From Quercus robur (Eukaryota > Streptophyta > Magnoliopsida > Fagales > Fagaceae): a DNA stretch of 64,000 nucleotides. Both the position numbers and the translations under genes were made by a program. The number at the start of each line of letters is the position of its first letter. Positions within the stretch are counted from its first letter, which is position 1. Below are positions 12,099 to 24,600 of this stretch, in pieces. The stretch covers positions 49,743,501 to 49,807,500 of the forward strand of contig NC_065539.1 of the NCBI RefSeq assembly GCF_932294415.1. The letters run 5' to 3'. The notes beneath the pieces are model-generated. The model was given only the letters and a program-made list of their open reading frames with translations, did not search any database and was not told where the DNA came from.

Positions 12099-12983
12099 AA
12101 TTTTTGTTTAGCCAACCTTTGCTTTTCTCTAAATAAATGGTATTGTAGAGTACTTCTAATACAATTATTAAGAGTATTTTGTCCACCACAAAGAATTAAA
12201 AAATAAACAAAAATGATTAAAGTCTCATAATTTAACATCTAAATTGAGCACTATAAAAATCATGCTATCAAATTACAATAACTACCAAATTAAATTATCC
12301 AAATCATGCTATGTAGTAGAATAATATTATATTTTTATATGCTATATTTAACCCTTTATAACGCAATAAAATAACATTTAACAATCAAAGAGAGAGAGAA
12401 AAAAAACACAACAATTAAAAAAAAAAAAACAGAATCACATTAACCTAAAGTAGATTAAAGAATATAAAAAATTATCAACCTAAAGTGAAGATGCAAGAAA
12501 AATAAAAAATAAAAATCCACCCAAAAATTGAGAGAGAGAGAGAGAGAACCTTTTTTCAGTAAGAGAAAGCTATGCATAGAATGAAAGAGATAGTGACAAA
12601 TTTATAGTAAGATGATGTGAATAAGAAGAGACAAAAATAGAAGAAGATGAAGGGAAAGATGAAAAATGATATTAACGTAGAAGGTAGTGGGGAGATGAGA
12701 AGGTGAGGGAAGGAGAAAGGTTGGAGAAATAGTGAGGAGACGAAAAGGTAAGGGATGGAGAAAGGTTGGAGAAGTGTAAATATGAAATAAAAATATATTA
12801 AAAATAATTATAAGAAAATGAAAAGAAAAAAGATAATGACGTAGATACTGATGTGGCTCAACATAAGCGCAGCAGCATTAAACGCTACGTTTCAACTTTT
12901 AGAAATATATAGACTTGATATAAAATATTTTTTTGGTGTCGATAAAAAACAAAAAAAAAAAAAGTTGACGTGGCGTGGCCTTT
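12099..12983. other. NLE upstream region
   Basis: AT-rich sequence with a (GA)n run at 12529-12547 and a GA-rich, partly duplicated stretch at about 12655-12775 ('aaggtgagggaaggagaaagg'). No exon seen. Confidence 0.5.
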
Positions 12984-12990
12984 TATAAAG
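12984..12990 (+). promoter_or_regulatory. NLE: Putative TATA box of NLE
   Basis: TATAAAG about 160 bp before the NLE ATG. The putative leader contains telo-box-like AAACCCTG (13060-13067) and repeated AAACCTAAAC-type sequence, as often seen in plant ribosome-biogenesis genes. Assignment is by motif and position only. Confidence 0.5.
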
Positions 12991-13145
12991 GCATTTTGTA
13001 ATAAAAGTTGCTAAACCTAAAACAAAAACTCTGAAACCTAAACTAAAACCCAAACCCCCAAACCCTGTTTCTTTGAAACACAAAACCTTGAGTTCCATTG
13101 CACACACAGATACACATACACACGGTTTGAATTTGAAGCTTAGCA

Positions 13146-15568
13146 ATGGAGGTGGTGGAAGGAGAAGAGCAAAGAGAGACAAGCAATAAGGTGATGTGTC
13201 TTTTGACGGACCCAGAAGGAACTCCTCTAGGAGTTCCCATGTACCTTCCCCAAATCGCTGGGCCTCAACAGCTTCAGCAAATGGTCAATCAGCTTCTGAA
13301 CAATGTAAGTTTTTTTTTGCCTTTTGGCTTCTGGGTTTTGTTTTTTGGTTGCGGTGGCATGTTGGGTTGTTGAGAAATTGTGAGAAGAGAAAGCTGAACT
13401 GTTAAATGAATTGAGCTTTCTCTGTTCAACTTGTCAAGTTCGAATTGGGTTTAGTTAGTTCAATTGGTAAAGTTTATTGTCATTGAATAAGTGACCTCAA
13501 ATAGGCCTGCATAAAAAAAGAAATCAATTGGTGCTTGGAAAGATGGTAAAGAGTAATATTATGGACGGGACACTATATGTTGTAATTATATATATAAAAA
13601 AAAAAATAATAATAATCAAGTTCGAATCTTTTGGCCCTGAAAATTCTTTAGTTTAGTTGTTGAGAAATTCTAGGAGGATAAAGAAGAAGACTTGAAAATT
13701 TTTGTATTGAATTGGTTGAGTTTCTAGGAAAGCATTATAAGGAAGATGGAAAATTCAGCCACATGGACTTGTGGATAATGGAAATTATGAGTCTTTGAAT
13801 TTAGGAAGTAGAGGGACTAAAACTGCCAGGGCTACGGTCCCAGAATGATGTAATATGGTAGCAAGGATGGTAAATTGATCAACTTATTAGAAATGGTGGC
13901 CTTAGTAATTGAAAAATGTTGAGAGGCTGCGTTTGTGTTTCTATGAATTAAATAACAATGAGTGTCTATATTTTTGGCTTGTTTTAGGAGGAGAAGTTGC
14001 CCTATTCTTTCTATATATCAGATAAGGAGCTTGTTGTGCCTCTTGGCACTTACTTAGAGAAAAACAAAGGTTAGTCAAATGAGACTGGCAGTAGAAGTGT
14101 CACGCTTTAGCTGTTGCAATTGGATTTTAGTTATTGCTCTTGTTTTTTGAATGAGGCATTTAAAGGCTGATTTATGAGGCTTTGCTATTGTTTGTTTACC
14201 TGATAACAAATTTGCAGTTTCTGTGGAGAAGGCACTCTCAATAGTTTATCAACCACAAGCTGTTTTCCGAATTCGTCCGGTTAATCGTTGTTCAGCAACA
14301 ATTTCTGGTATGATATTTTGAATTTTTTTGCATTACCATTTTACATGAACACATTAACTACAAGACAACATGAACTCTTTTACCTTTTTTATATAATTGG
14401 TTGCATTGTATTTATCAAAAAATAATTGGTTGCTTTGTGATACTTTATTATGAGTGGACTACTGATAGTTTTCATTGGTCTAGAGACCATCATTGTGCCA
14501 CTTAAATGCTATTCCATTGCAGTAGTTTTGTGGTATTTGTGTTTGTAGTATGGTACATACAAGTTATTTTGAATAGGAATACTTTTCAAGGATGGGTGTT
14601 TGGTAGTGTATTTTGAACAATAGTTTTCAGTGTTTAAACAACATTACACGCATTTTCATACACTTTTTTACCCACACGTATTTCTAAAAAATACAAACAA
14701 CGTTACTAGAACAATATTATCAAACGGGCCCAGACAACTCTTGTTACTGATATGACCTGCAAAGTCTTTTTTAATTGTTCTTTTTATAATAGTTAATGAA
14801 TTCATATACAATGGCAAGCACATATGACTGAATGGTTTTACATGTACTTCTTTTATAAAAAAATCTTGTACGCCCTGCCCTCCCGATGTACTTTAATTAT
14901 AGTATCTATAAAGGATTACACCAGTCTAATTTTAATTGATTGATGCAACCTAACGTTTTCCCTTTTTCAATTAGTTTCACCCCCCTTTTTGTTGTCCGAT
15001 GTTAATCCTGGCTTCCAAACTGAGCTAAATTCAGCTAATGAATTCAATTTGTATGGTTAACCCTTGTCTTAGATTTACTCCTTATATGCAATGTCTTTAT
15101 CGGCATGTAGTTTAGTATCATTTCATTGGTTTTCTTAAATCTGTGTATGTCACTGCAGGTCACACTGAAGCTGTACTTTCAGTTGCCTTTAGTCCTGATG
15201 GGCGACGTTTGGCAAGTGGTTCTGGTGATACCACAGTCAGAATTTGGGATCTTAATACCCAGACACCGCTATTCACATGTACAGGTTTGAAATCTAGGAG
15301 ACTCGTCTCACATTGATATTCATGTGTAACCACTTGAAGAAAATGTAGTGGAAAAAAGGAATTAGAATAAAATAAAAAAACTTAACTTATACGACGCACA
15401 GAACTTTTAAGTAATCATGCAATTGTGTGTGTATGTGTGTGTGTGTGTGTGCTTTTTTTTTCCTCAAGGACATGTCCTGTAAATCTCAAAATTTTGACAT
15501 TGCCCTTGTATTGAATTTTTGTGCCCACTATAACATGCTGCATGTTAAATGAGAATAACATGCTTTGA

Positions 15569-15612
<44 letters not shown>

Positions 15613-18600
15613 CTGTTAATATTTTATAAAACTGGGATAGCACTTAATTTAATTTTCGAGTAGATGGCCAATCATTGCCCTTCCTCTATCCATTGTATTA
15701 ACAATCATGAGCCTTCTCTTTTTATACAGGACACAAGAACTGGGTTCTTTGTATTGCATGGTCTCCAGATGGTAGGCATCTTGTTAGTGGCAGCAAGGCT
15801 GGAGAACTTCTATGCTGGGACCCTGAGACAGGGAGGCCATCGGGCAATCCACTTACCGTAAAGTCTTTTACTTGACCAAATGTTGGTTCATTGTATAAAT
15901 TTTGATTGTTCACAGAACGTAATGATTGATGCTAGTGCTAGAAATTTCTTTATTATTATTATTATTATTTTCAAATAGTGGGCTTACCAATACATTTTCT
16001 GGACATTAACATTTGGAATCTGCTATTAATTAGGGTCACAAGAAATGGATTACTGGTATCTCTTGGGAACCAGCCCACCTGAATGCTCCATGTCGTCGAT
16101 TTGTAAGTGCTAGTAAAGATGGTGATGCACGCATATGGGACATCGTTACTAAGAAATGTGTTATTTGTCTTAGTGGCCACACACTTGCAATAACTTGTGT
16201 AAAATGGGGTGGAGATGGAGTTATCTATACAGGGTACCCTTTTTTCTCAAGTTCTTATAATTATGTTGCAATGTTTATCGGTGAAGTTTTATATCTTTAC
16301 AAAAATCTTAATAGTTACAAACGTATACCTGGACTTCTTTTCCTATTTTATGTTTTCTGTAAATGTAGATTCAGTTGATCAATGAATTTTGTCTTACTAG
16401 AACATGAATTGATTTTTATAAGTGCTTCAATGTCTTTTCAACCTTTGAACAGCATGGCTGCTCTGCCATTTATTTTTGGTTGGGCATTTCTCACAACTTT
16501 AACTGATTTGTGAATCCTTTCTAAATTTGTAATAACATGTTCAAGATTGCACTGCGTATGAGTAAAGCTATATGGGGGTTTAACCAAGTCCCTACCACCC
16601 CCCCCCCCCCCCCTCCCTCCTTCTCTTCCCTTAAAGTAAATTTGCCAACTTTGGCTTACAAATTGGGAGTGGAATGCCCAGGCTATGCAATGTAATGAGA
16701 TTCGTTAGGGTGAGTACATATCTTAATTTATGATGTGATTTGCTAATTTGTAAATTGGCTCAATGTGTCAGACAGATGCCAGTTCCAATTTACAATTTCG
16801 AATGACATATATAAAATACAAATAAATATGTGTGTGTATAAGTTTGTATGAATGTATGTCTCTGTGTGTGTGAGGGGGGGGGGGGGTATATATTTTAGTC
16901 TTCTTCTTATGAAAGAAGAAATAACTTAAAAAGCAGGAAAAATGATCTGGAAGGCACAAGCAACCAAAATAAATACAACTAGAGGATGTAGATGATATTT
17001 TCTTAATTTATAAAGATTTACTTAGAGCCTTTCATAAAGAATGGTGAAGTTGTCTCTTGATGAAGCAAAAGATACAAAGTTTTTGGAGAATTGAAAAATT
17101 CATGATAAAGATGATTGAGTTACATTTTAAAAACTCAAGAAAATGTTATGGAACTTCCCTTTTAAGGAGATGGCCATCATTGTAATTTTGAATAAACACA
17201 AATTACTGTTTACTTATAGAAAACCAGAATCAAGTATTAATAAATAATAAGCTTTACTAGTCTAATAGCCACCATCCAAGCTTCAGTGTGCTCTGGATTT
17301 CTAACCATATCTTCATCTCAATTGATGCAGATCCCAGGACTGTACTATCAAAGTTTGGGAAACTTCACAAGGGAAGCTGATTCGTGAATTAAAGGTAGTG
17401 ATAACTCTTTTAGAGTTGTTTTCCTAATAGTTCATGTCCTTTACTTGTTTGTAAATGTTCTTATGATGTCATTATTTATCACCTTCCATGTCTTCCTCTG
17501 TTGGAACTAGTCTGCTGTAATTTTACTTCATCAGTAATAGTGTGTTTGTCCATAGAATTTATGAAAACAGTTTATTAAAAGCTTTTTGTTACTTTCTTGA
17601 TTGGAAGTTACACATGCACCATTGAGTTTTGTACCCATGACCTCACCCTCCACCCATTATAATATATATTTTTATTTGTAAGTGCCATTTTGTTTATGTT
17701 ACTTGAAGGCCTTCAAGCAAAACCTTTATATTGGAAAGCATCCTCTTCACATTTTGCCTTCTTATGTCAATGAGAGGAAAAAAAAAGAAAAAGAAAACAA
17801 AGACTGTCATTGTACCAATGTGCTTCTGTTTTTTATTCTTCCTCAAATCAAATGTTCTTTTTAGATTGTTTACAAATCCTTTAAATTCATTTAGCTAATT
17901 TCTTAAGATATTTGTATGACTGGATGATTGTAACATGCAAAATCTTGATTGATCTCCTTATTTTAGATTGTAGTATTTGAAGATCTCTTTGAATACCTAT
18001 ATGTTTCTTGGTTTCTTAATGTATTAGTACCTATCCCCAAAAAGAGGATCTTAGATTTGTTTTACATGTATCTCACTTTATTTTATCTAATACTTGAAAT
18101 GAACATGTTCAAGGATATTTGACCTTTTGGCTAAGATCAAGTATGGTGCTAATTCTTACTTGGGTTTTCAAGAATTCATATTTTTCATATTACACACGTT
18201 TCTTCTATCTATCATACACATATTAAAACATTCAATTTAATTGAATGACCAAAAGCCCCAGTAGTGGGTTACCCTCCAACAGTACTGTAAACCACTGTAT
18301 TTTTTTTTATTGGATATAATTTGATAATTATAACAATGAGGGAGAGAGAATTTAAATCTCAAACGTCTTTATTGGAAACACTAGGACCCCGTTTGGTACA
18401 CCCACTCAAACACATGTTTTTAGTTTTTAAATAACATTACAAGTATTTCCACACTTTTTCACTCAACACATATTTCCCCACATGTTTTCAAATACATGTT
18501 TTTAGTTTTTAAGTGTATATACCAAACACCCTCTAGGAGGTGCCAGTTGAGCTAGAAGGCTCTTGGCTTGTACACCACTGCTAAGCATGAATAAATGCAT

Positions 18601-21600
18601 TCTCTTGTGATATTTAAAATGCCTATCAAATTTTAAGTTATGCTCTGATTGTACAACAGAAGTCAATGTGTTTCCTAATTTCCTTGGGCTTTATTGCAGC
18701 ATTTCCTTTTCTTCTCTTAGGATATATCAAAAAAATAAATTTGTAAAATTTGTTCAAGTATGTGATATGTGTCGTGATGATTTTTTTTTTTGTTGTTGGC
18801 TGCTTCTGAAATTAAATCATTTGCTTCAGTTGTGCCATATATCATTATCCAACTTGTATTGCCATTCTTCTGCTGTTGTCATTAGTGTTCCTATCTATTA
18901 TTATTAGTCTTATTTGGGGAGTCTATGATCTTGAATCCCAGTGGTTGATGTCATTTATTAATTTCCTCTACTTTCTACTATTTCTCAAACTTTTCTTTAT
19001 ATAGAATAATGAGTATTTGTTTCAGGGTCATGGGCATTGGGTCAACTCGCTTGCATTGAGCACTGAATATGTTCTTCGCACTGGAGCTTTTGATCATACA
19101 GGCAAGCAATATTCATCTCCTGAGGAAATGAAGAAGGTAAATATTTTTTGTTTGCTTTAAATGTTGTATTTGTCATAACATTTCACTCTCTCCTTGGTGG
19201 AGACATAATAAGATTGGAAAATGAAAACTTCTTTGAGGAAGAATTTGCACCAGATAAGGGATATTGCAAGCACCTGTAAAGTCTTGCTGTTAATCATTTG
19301 CAGTCTGCCTTTCAGAATCTTAAGGAATAAGGCCTTTTTTAGGGGCTCTTGTTTGAGTTTTCCTGCAATCATGTTACATATGTATTATGTAGCTTTTTCT
19401 TTTTGATTTTTGTCTTAAATAATTTGGGGAAGACTGGAGGCTTGTTGTTTTATGCAATGTTACTTAAGTTTGATTCTCCAGGTTACGTTCATTTTTATGA
19501 GCACATGCTTCATGCAACCATAGGTTATTGGTCATGTTGAGCCCAGGCTTCATGCCAATTTTTTTTTTAATCTTCCTCCATCTTCCTTAATATGGAACTA
19601 ATTGCATTTCACTCTATTAATAAATATAGGTTGCTTTGGAAAGGTATAACAAAATGAAAGGCAATGCCCCTGAAAGATTGGTCTCTGGATCTGATGATTT
19701 TACTATGTTCCTTTGGGAACCTTTTGTCAGCAAACACCCAAAAACTCGAATGACAGGTCATCAACAGGTACAAATATTTCATAATCAATTATCTGTCTTC
19801 ATTTAAATTGTTTTTCATTCTTGGGAGTGCAAGATTACTTTGTTTTCCTAGTTTTTCATCTTTTCCATTTGAGTGATTTTGACTGAAAATAAGAGAAGTG
19901 GGACTCTCTTTTTTGGCATGGATGAAACTCCATTCGTACTTGTTTCGTATTACTCACAAGAATATGCATCAATAATTGTTTGCTAAAACTAACAAGATCA
20001 TAGTCCTCGGCAAGATTCAAGTCTTATCCTTATGACTGATGCCATTTGAGAAGCCCTGAAAATAACGTTTGAGATCCATACTAATAACTATGGAAAGAAT
20101 AAAGAGACATTCCTTTTGACTCGCTTGCCCCTTTCTACCGTAGTTATCTTTAAGTATCATGTCATCCTGCTTTGCAGAATTGAAATAATTAAAGATAGTT
20201 TGGGTTTAGTACCTGGAAGCATAGGGTTGACAATTTTCTTAAGCAGATAAATTTCAACTTCCTTTTTTTGTTTCCCCTTTACAGCCAGATTATTTGAACA
20301 TATCTGAATCTTCATGACTATGCCAGTTTTGAATCCTTCAGTTATTTATTTTCCTATGAAGTGTGAATGGTACCCTAGTTGTTGTTGGAGCTGCTGTATA
20401 GATACTAAATCTTCTTATGATGCAGGAGACGCAAGAAAATTATTGTTTAGTATTATTTATATTTACAAGTGAATTGTATTTTTATGTTTTAGGTCCTAGT
20501 AGTTTATTAGGCTATTAGAATTTTAATTTGGAAGCAAGGTTATTTTTGTAATAAGGCAATTAGAGTTTCCTAACCAATTAGAGCTAGGGTTTAGCAATCC
20601 TTTATAAGCATCCTATTGTATTTTTTGAGGAGATAATTGATATTTTGATGAATGAAAAAATGGCCATTTGGTCTCTCTTTGGTCTAGTGTTGACTCCAGG
20701 TCCACCCTAGGTGCTGACTCCTAATGGTTCCCCCCGCTTGGTGTTGACTCCAAGCAAGGCCTAGGAGCTGACTCTTAGGCCATATCCCCTTATTTTCTTG
20801 TTGTTTCATTTTGTTCTGGTTGTCCTACATTAGTTTTGGTATCAGAGCAAACACTGATCTGTTTGAAGCATCACTGCAGTCAATCCGAACCAGAAAATAT
20901 TTGAAAAACAAAAGAAAAGAGAGTTTCGGCCATTGCATTTTCCACCCACCAGAAGAATAGTATCTTTGCCTACCACTACAGAAAACCCCACAAAATCCTG
21001 CCAGCATCACCCTCTACCTCCACCATCTCGCTACTGTCAAAATCCACACAGCAGCATCCATCAAGTTTTGAGCTCCACAACACAAACCTACCCACAACTA
21101 GGGATGGCCATGGGTAGGGTATAGATCGGGTATACCCATACCCTACCCGAAAAGTTTGCTCATGGATGCCCGAATATCAATACCATTAGTATCCATACCC
21201 GAATCTTACCTGGATATATTATCCATGGATATCCATACCCTATCCGAAACACGAAACCCATTTAAATTTTTTTTTTTTTTTAAAAAAAAAAATCCAAAAC
21301 ATTTTACTTAAAAACATAATACACACCGAACGAAAACCTCAAAAAATCTCCTTCTCCTTCAATGGCGTCATTAGAATCCATAGATGATAGCTTCCGAGCC
21401 CGAGTCGAAAAGGTGTTCAGATCCCTTGCATCCTCGAAATCATCGCCGTGGTCACTCATCGATGGCGAGGTCGAGCAACGAGAATGGAGGCGAGATACTA
21501 ACGACACACGCAATCGCGACGACATGCCGTGATCATCGGCGTTCGATGAGTGCTTTAAGAAAGACCAAAGAGCTTCGCAAAGAAAGCTTTGTAGAGAGCT

Positions 21601-24600
21601 CGATGACCAAAATGACGACGCCGATGAATAGTCTAATCGGTCGTTTAGAGGTGGAGATGTTGATATAGACGAATGGGAAATCAGATCTTTGATCGGCTTG
21701 GATCCCACTCTCGACTACAAGGTTTGTTTCTTTTCATTTTGCATAATTTTGATTTTAATTTATCTGTTATTTTTTGAGGTTTTCGTTCGGTGAGAAAGGA
21801 TTATTTATTTATTTATTTTTAATACGGGTCAGGTTTGGAGAATATCCATACCCTACCCAAACAATTCGGGTAATATTCATACCCTATTCGGTTAAGCTGT
21901 ACCCATGAAGAACCGGGTATTACTCGGAACATTTGGATCAGGTAGGGTTGGATATCGAATATCCATTACCCAATGGGTATGACCATCCCTACCCATAACC
22001 CACAAAACCCAAGTGCCGATCGTACATCGCTCCACCTTCACTGTTCCGCCAACAACCACTGATAGTAGCTTGTGACCTCCATTGCCAACCATGGACCCAT
22101 CGCAAAACCAACCCTCACCTGGGCCACGACACCACCATCCAACTGCAACACAAGTGCCTCCCATCGATCTGATCTTAAAGGTAACGCCTAACCCGGTCCT
22201 TTTTCTTTTTAACTCAAATACCCTTTAGTCTTTGAAAACCCTCATCCGACCCATTTGTTAATCAAGTTCCCCCTCTTGTTTTTGATCCACCCAATTAGGA
22301 AGCCTTTTGGATTTTAATATTCCCTGACCCAGTCCAATTAAACTACACAAACCAACAAACCAACCCAAGTCAATTTTTAAACTCAAGCCTTTAAGTGAGT
22401 GCTCACCCACTAGCCACCACCCCCCCCCCCCCCCCCCAAAAAAAAAAAAAAAAAAGAAAAAGAAAAGAAAGAAGAGCACGAAATCCAAACCTGTCAACAA
22501 GCCCAATCCTAGGAACTATTTGGGAGAACAGTCTTAGAAGCCCATTCCAATGATTTGTCCAAAGAGAATCACAACAACTATTTGTTGAAACACTATTTTA
22601 GAGAATTATGGTAATATTAGAAGCGCCTTATTTTGATGGTTGTAAGAATAATCCAAGGGATTTTGTCAACTGGATGAATGGGATGGAGCAATTCTTTGAG
22701 CAAGCAAATTTTGCAGACAACATAAAGGTTAGGTATGCAAAGTTGAAGTTAAGAGGTGGAGCACAACTGTTTTGTGAGGATCTTGAGTATTCCCGCTATA
22801 TAAAGTATGAACTTGCCATTAGTGTGTGGGAAGATATGAAAGAAAAGCTTTGTGATGAGTATTTGTTACCATACTTTCGAGCTAAGTATCTACCACAATC
22901 TCACTATGGTACTTTTCAAGTTGAAGCAAATACGATGAATCCTCATTCCATTTCATATCCTCAGTGCACTTTTGAACAATCTACCAAGGAATTAAAGGAA
23001 TTATTTGGAAAGCTCATGATTGCTCAGATGAAGCAAATGAAGACTCAAACTGATTCAATTGGGAAACCAAGGATAATTGATCACAATGAAATCATTGCTG
23101 CCCCCATAGAAGACAACATTGATGATATCTTGGTAGTGGAGAAACCTCAAGTAACACCAAAGCCTAATGTTGACAAAGACATACATGCCTCGACAAGTGT
23201 TGTTTTAACATGCGTGCAAGGAAACAAATCTATTGAAGAGCAGCAAGGTGAAGAGATGGTTTCTAAAGAGAGTATTATGTTAGAGGGTGCACATGATGTG
23301 ATATTGGAAGCTAATGAATCTGCTTTTGATCAGCCTTCCATGGTGCATGAAGACAAACAGTTTGCTAAAGTGGAGAAAGTGGATAACATAGTGCTTCCAA
23401 TGGTTCTAGATAAGATTGTATTAATTCCACATATTGATTTTGTTATTCCAGAAAAGTTTGGCATGGTGGAACTCAAGGATTTTCTTTTCTCTGTGCTCCC
23501 TAAGGTGATTCCAGACTTGAAGCAGCAAGTGTTACTTGTCAGCATCTTAATCCTTAAATGCTTTAGAACTCGAGGTTGAGTTTTCTCCAACCAAAGAAGA
23601 ATGATGCGGGAGACGCAAGAAAATTATTATTTAGTATTATTTATGTTTGCAAGTTAATTGTATTTTTATATTTTAGGTCCTAGTAGTTTATTAGGCTATT
23701 AGTATTTTAATTTTGGAAGTAAGGTTATTTTTGTAATAAGGCAATTAGGGTTTCCTAGCCAATTAGAACTAGGATTTAGAAATCCTTTATAAACAACTTA
23801 TTGTACTTCTTGAGGAGATAGTTGATATTTTGATTAATGAAAAAATGGCCGTTTGGTCTCTCTTTGGTTTGGTGCTGACTCCAGGTCCACCCTAGGTGCT
23901 AACTCCTAGTGGTTCCCCCGTTTGGTGTTGACTCCAAGCAAAGCTTAGGTGCTGACTCTTAAGCCATATCCCTTTATTTTTTGGTTGTTTCGTTTTGTTC
24001 TGGCTGTCCTGTCTCATTTTATCTGTATATAGAACTCCAATGTATATAATTGCACAAATCTATTCTTCTAGTTTACTAATTGAAGTTTGTACTTGTCTCT
24101 CTCTAACAGCTAGTAAATCATGTTTATTTTTCACCTGATGGGCAATGGGTGGCAAGTGCCTCATTTGATAAGTCTGTCAAGTTATGGAATGGTGCTACTG
24201 GGAAATTTGTTGCTGCTTTTCGGGGCCATGTTGGGCCTGTTTATCAGATCAGGTTTGTACTGTTTTTGTGATTATAATCATCCACTTGTCTTGGAGCTAA
24301 TGTTTATGTCGCCTATTGCCCAACAGCTGGTCCGCAGACAGTAGGCTTCTTTTGAGTGGCAGCAAGGACTCCACACTGAAGGTAATAGAAAAACTATTAC
24401 CTTTTCTTCTTATTAAGAGTTTCTAAAATGATTGAAAGCCTTTGGTTTCACATATTGCTGTAAACTCAATTAAGATTTTAGGCATTTTTAAACAAGGATA
24501 GACTAAAAAATAATTAATTGTCAAAAAATGATGCCATAAGATGTTTATAATGCCATCTCTTCACAATTAAAAGATCTTATGCACAAAATGGAAAGGACTC

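Larger units (their letters stand above)
20418..24011 (+). mobile_element. Gag-only LTR retrotransposon (TR-GAG type) in NLE intron 9
   Basis: Two ~410-bp LTRs at about 20418-20828 and 23602-24011 share TGATGCRGGAGACGCAAG, 'ggtcctagtagtttattagg' and 'gtgctgactcc'-type repeats. A perfect primer-binding site TGGTATCAGAGC (initiator-Met tRNA complement) is at 20837-20848. The only internal gene is gag (22608-23579); there is no protease, reverse transcriptase or integrase. Possible target duplication TCTTA/TCTCA (20413-20417, 24012-24016), one mismatch, so the ends are approximate. The LTRs differ at many sites, so it is not recent. The internal region also holds a hAT element (21099-21991). Confidence 0.85.

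Noticed and set aside
21304-21708. 134-codon minus-strand open frame
   Set aside because: Antisense shadow of the captured gene fragment, whose plus-strand frame has protein-like residues and a splice donor.
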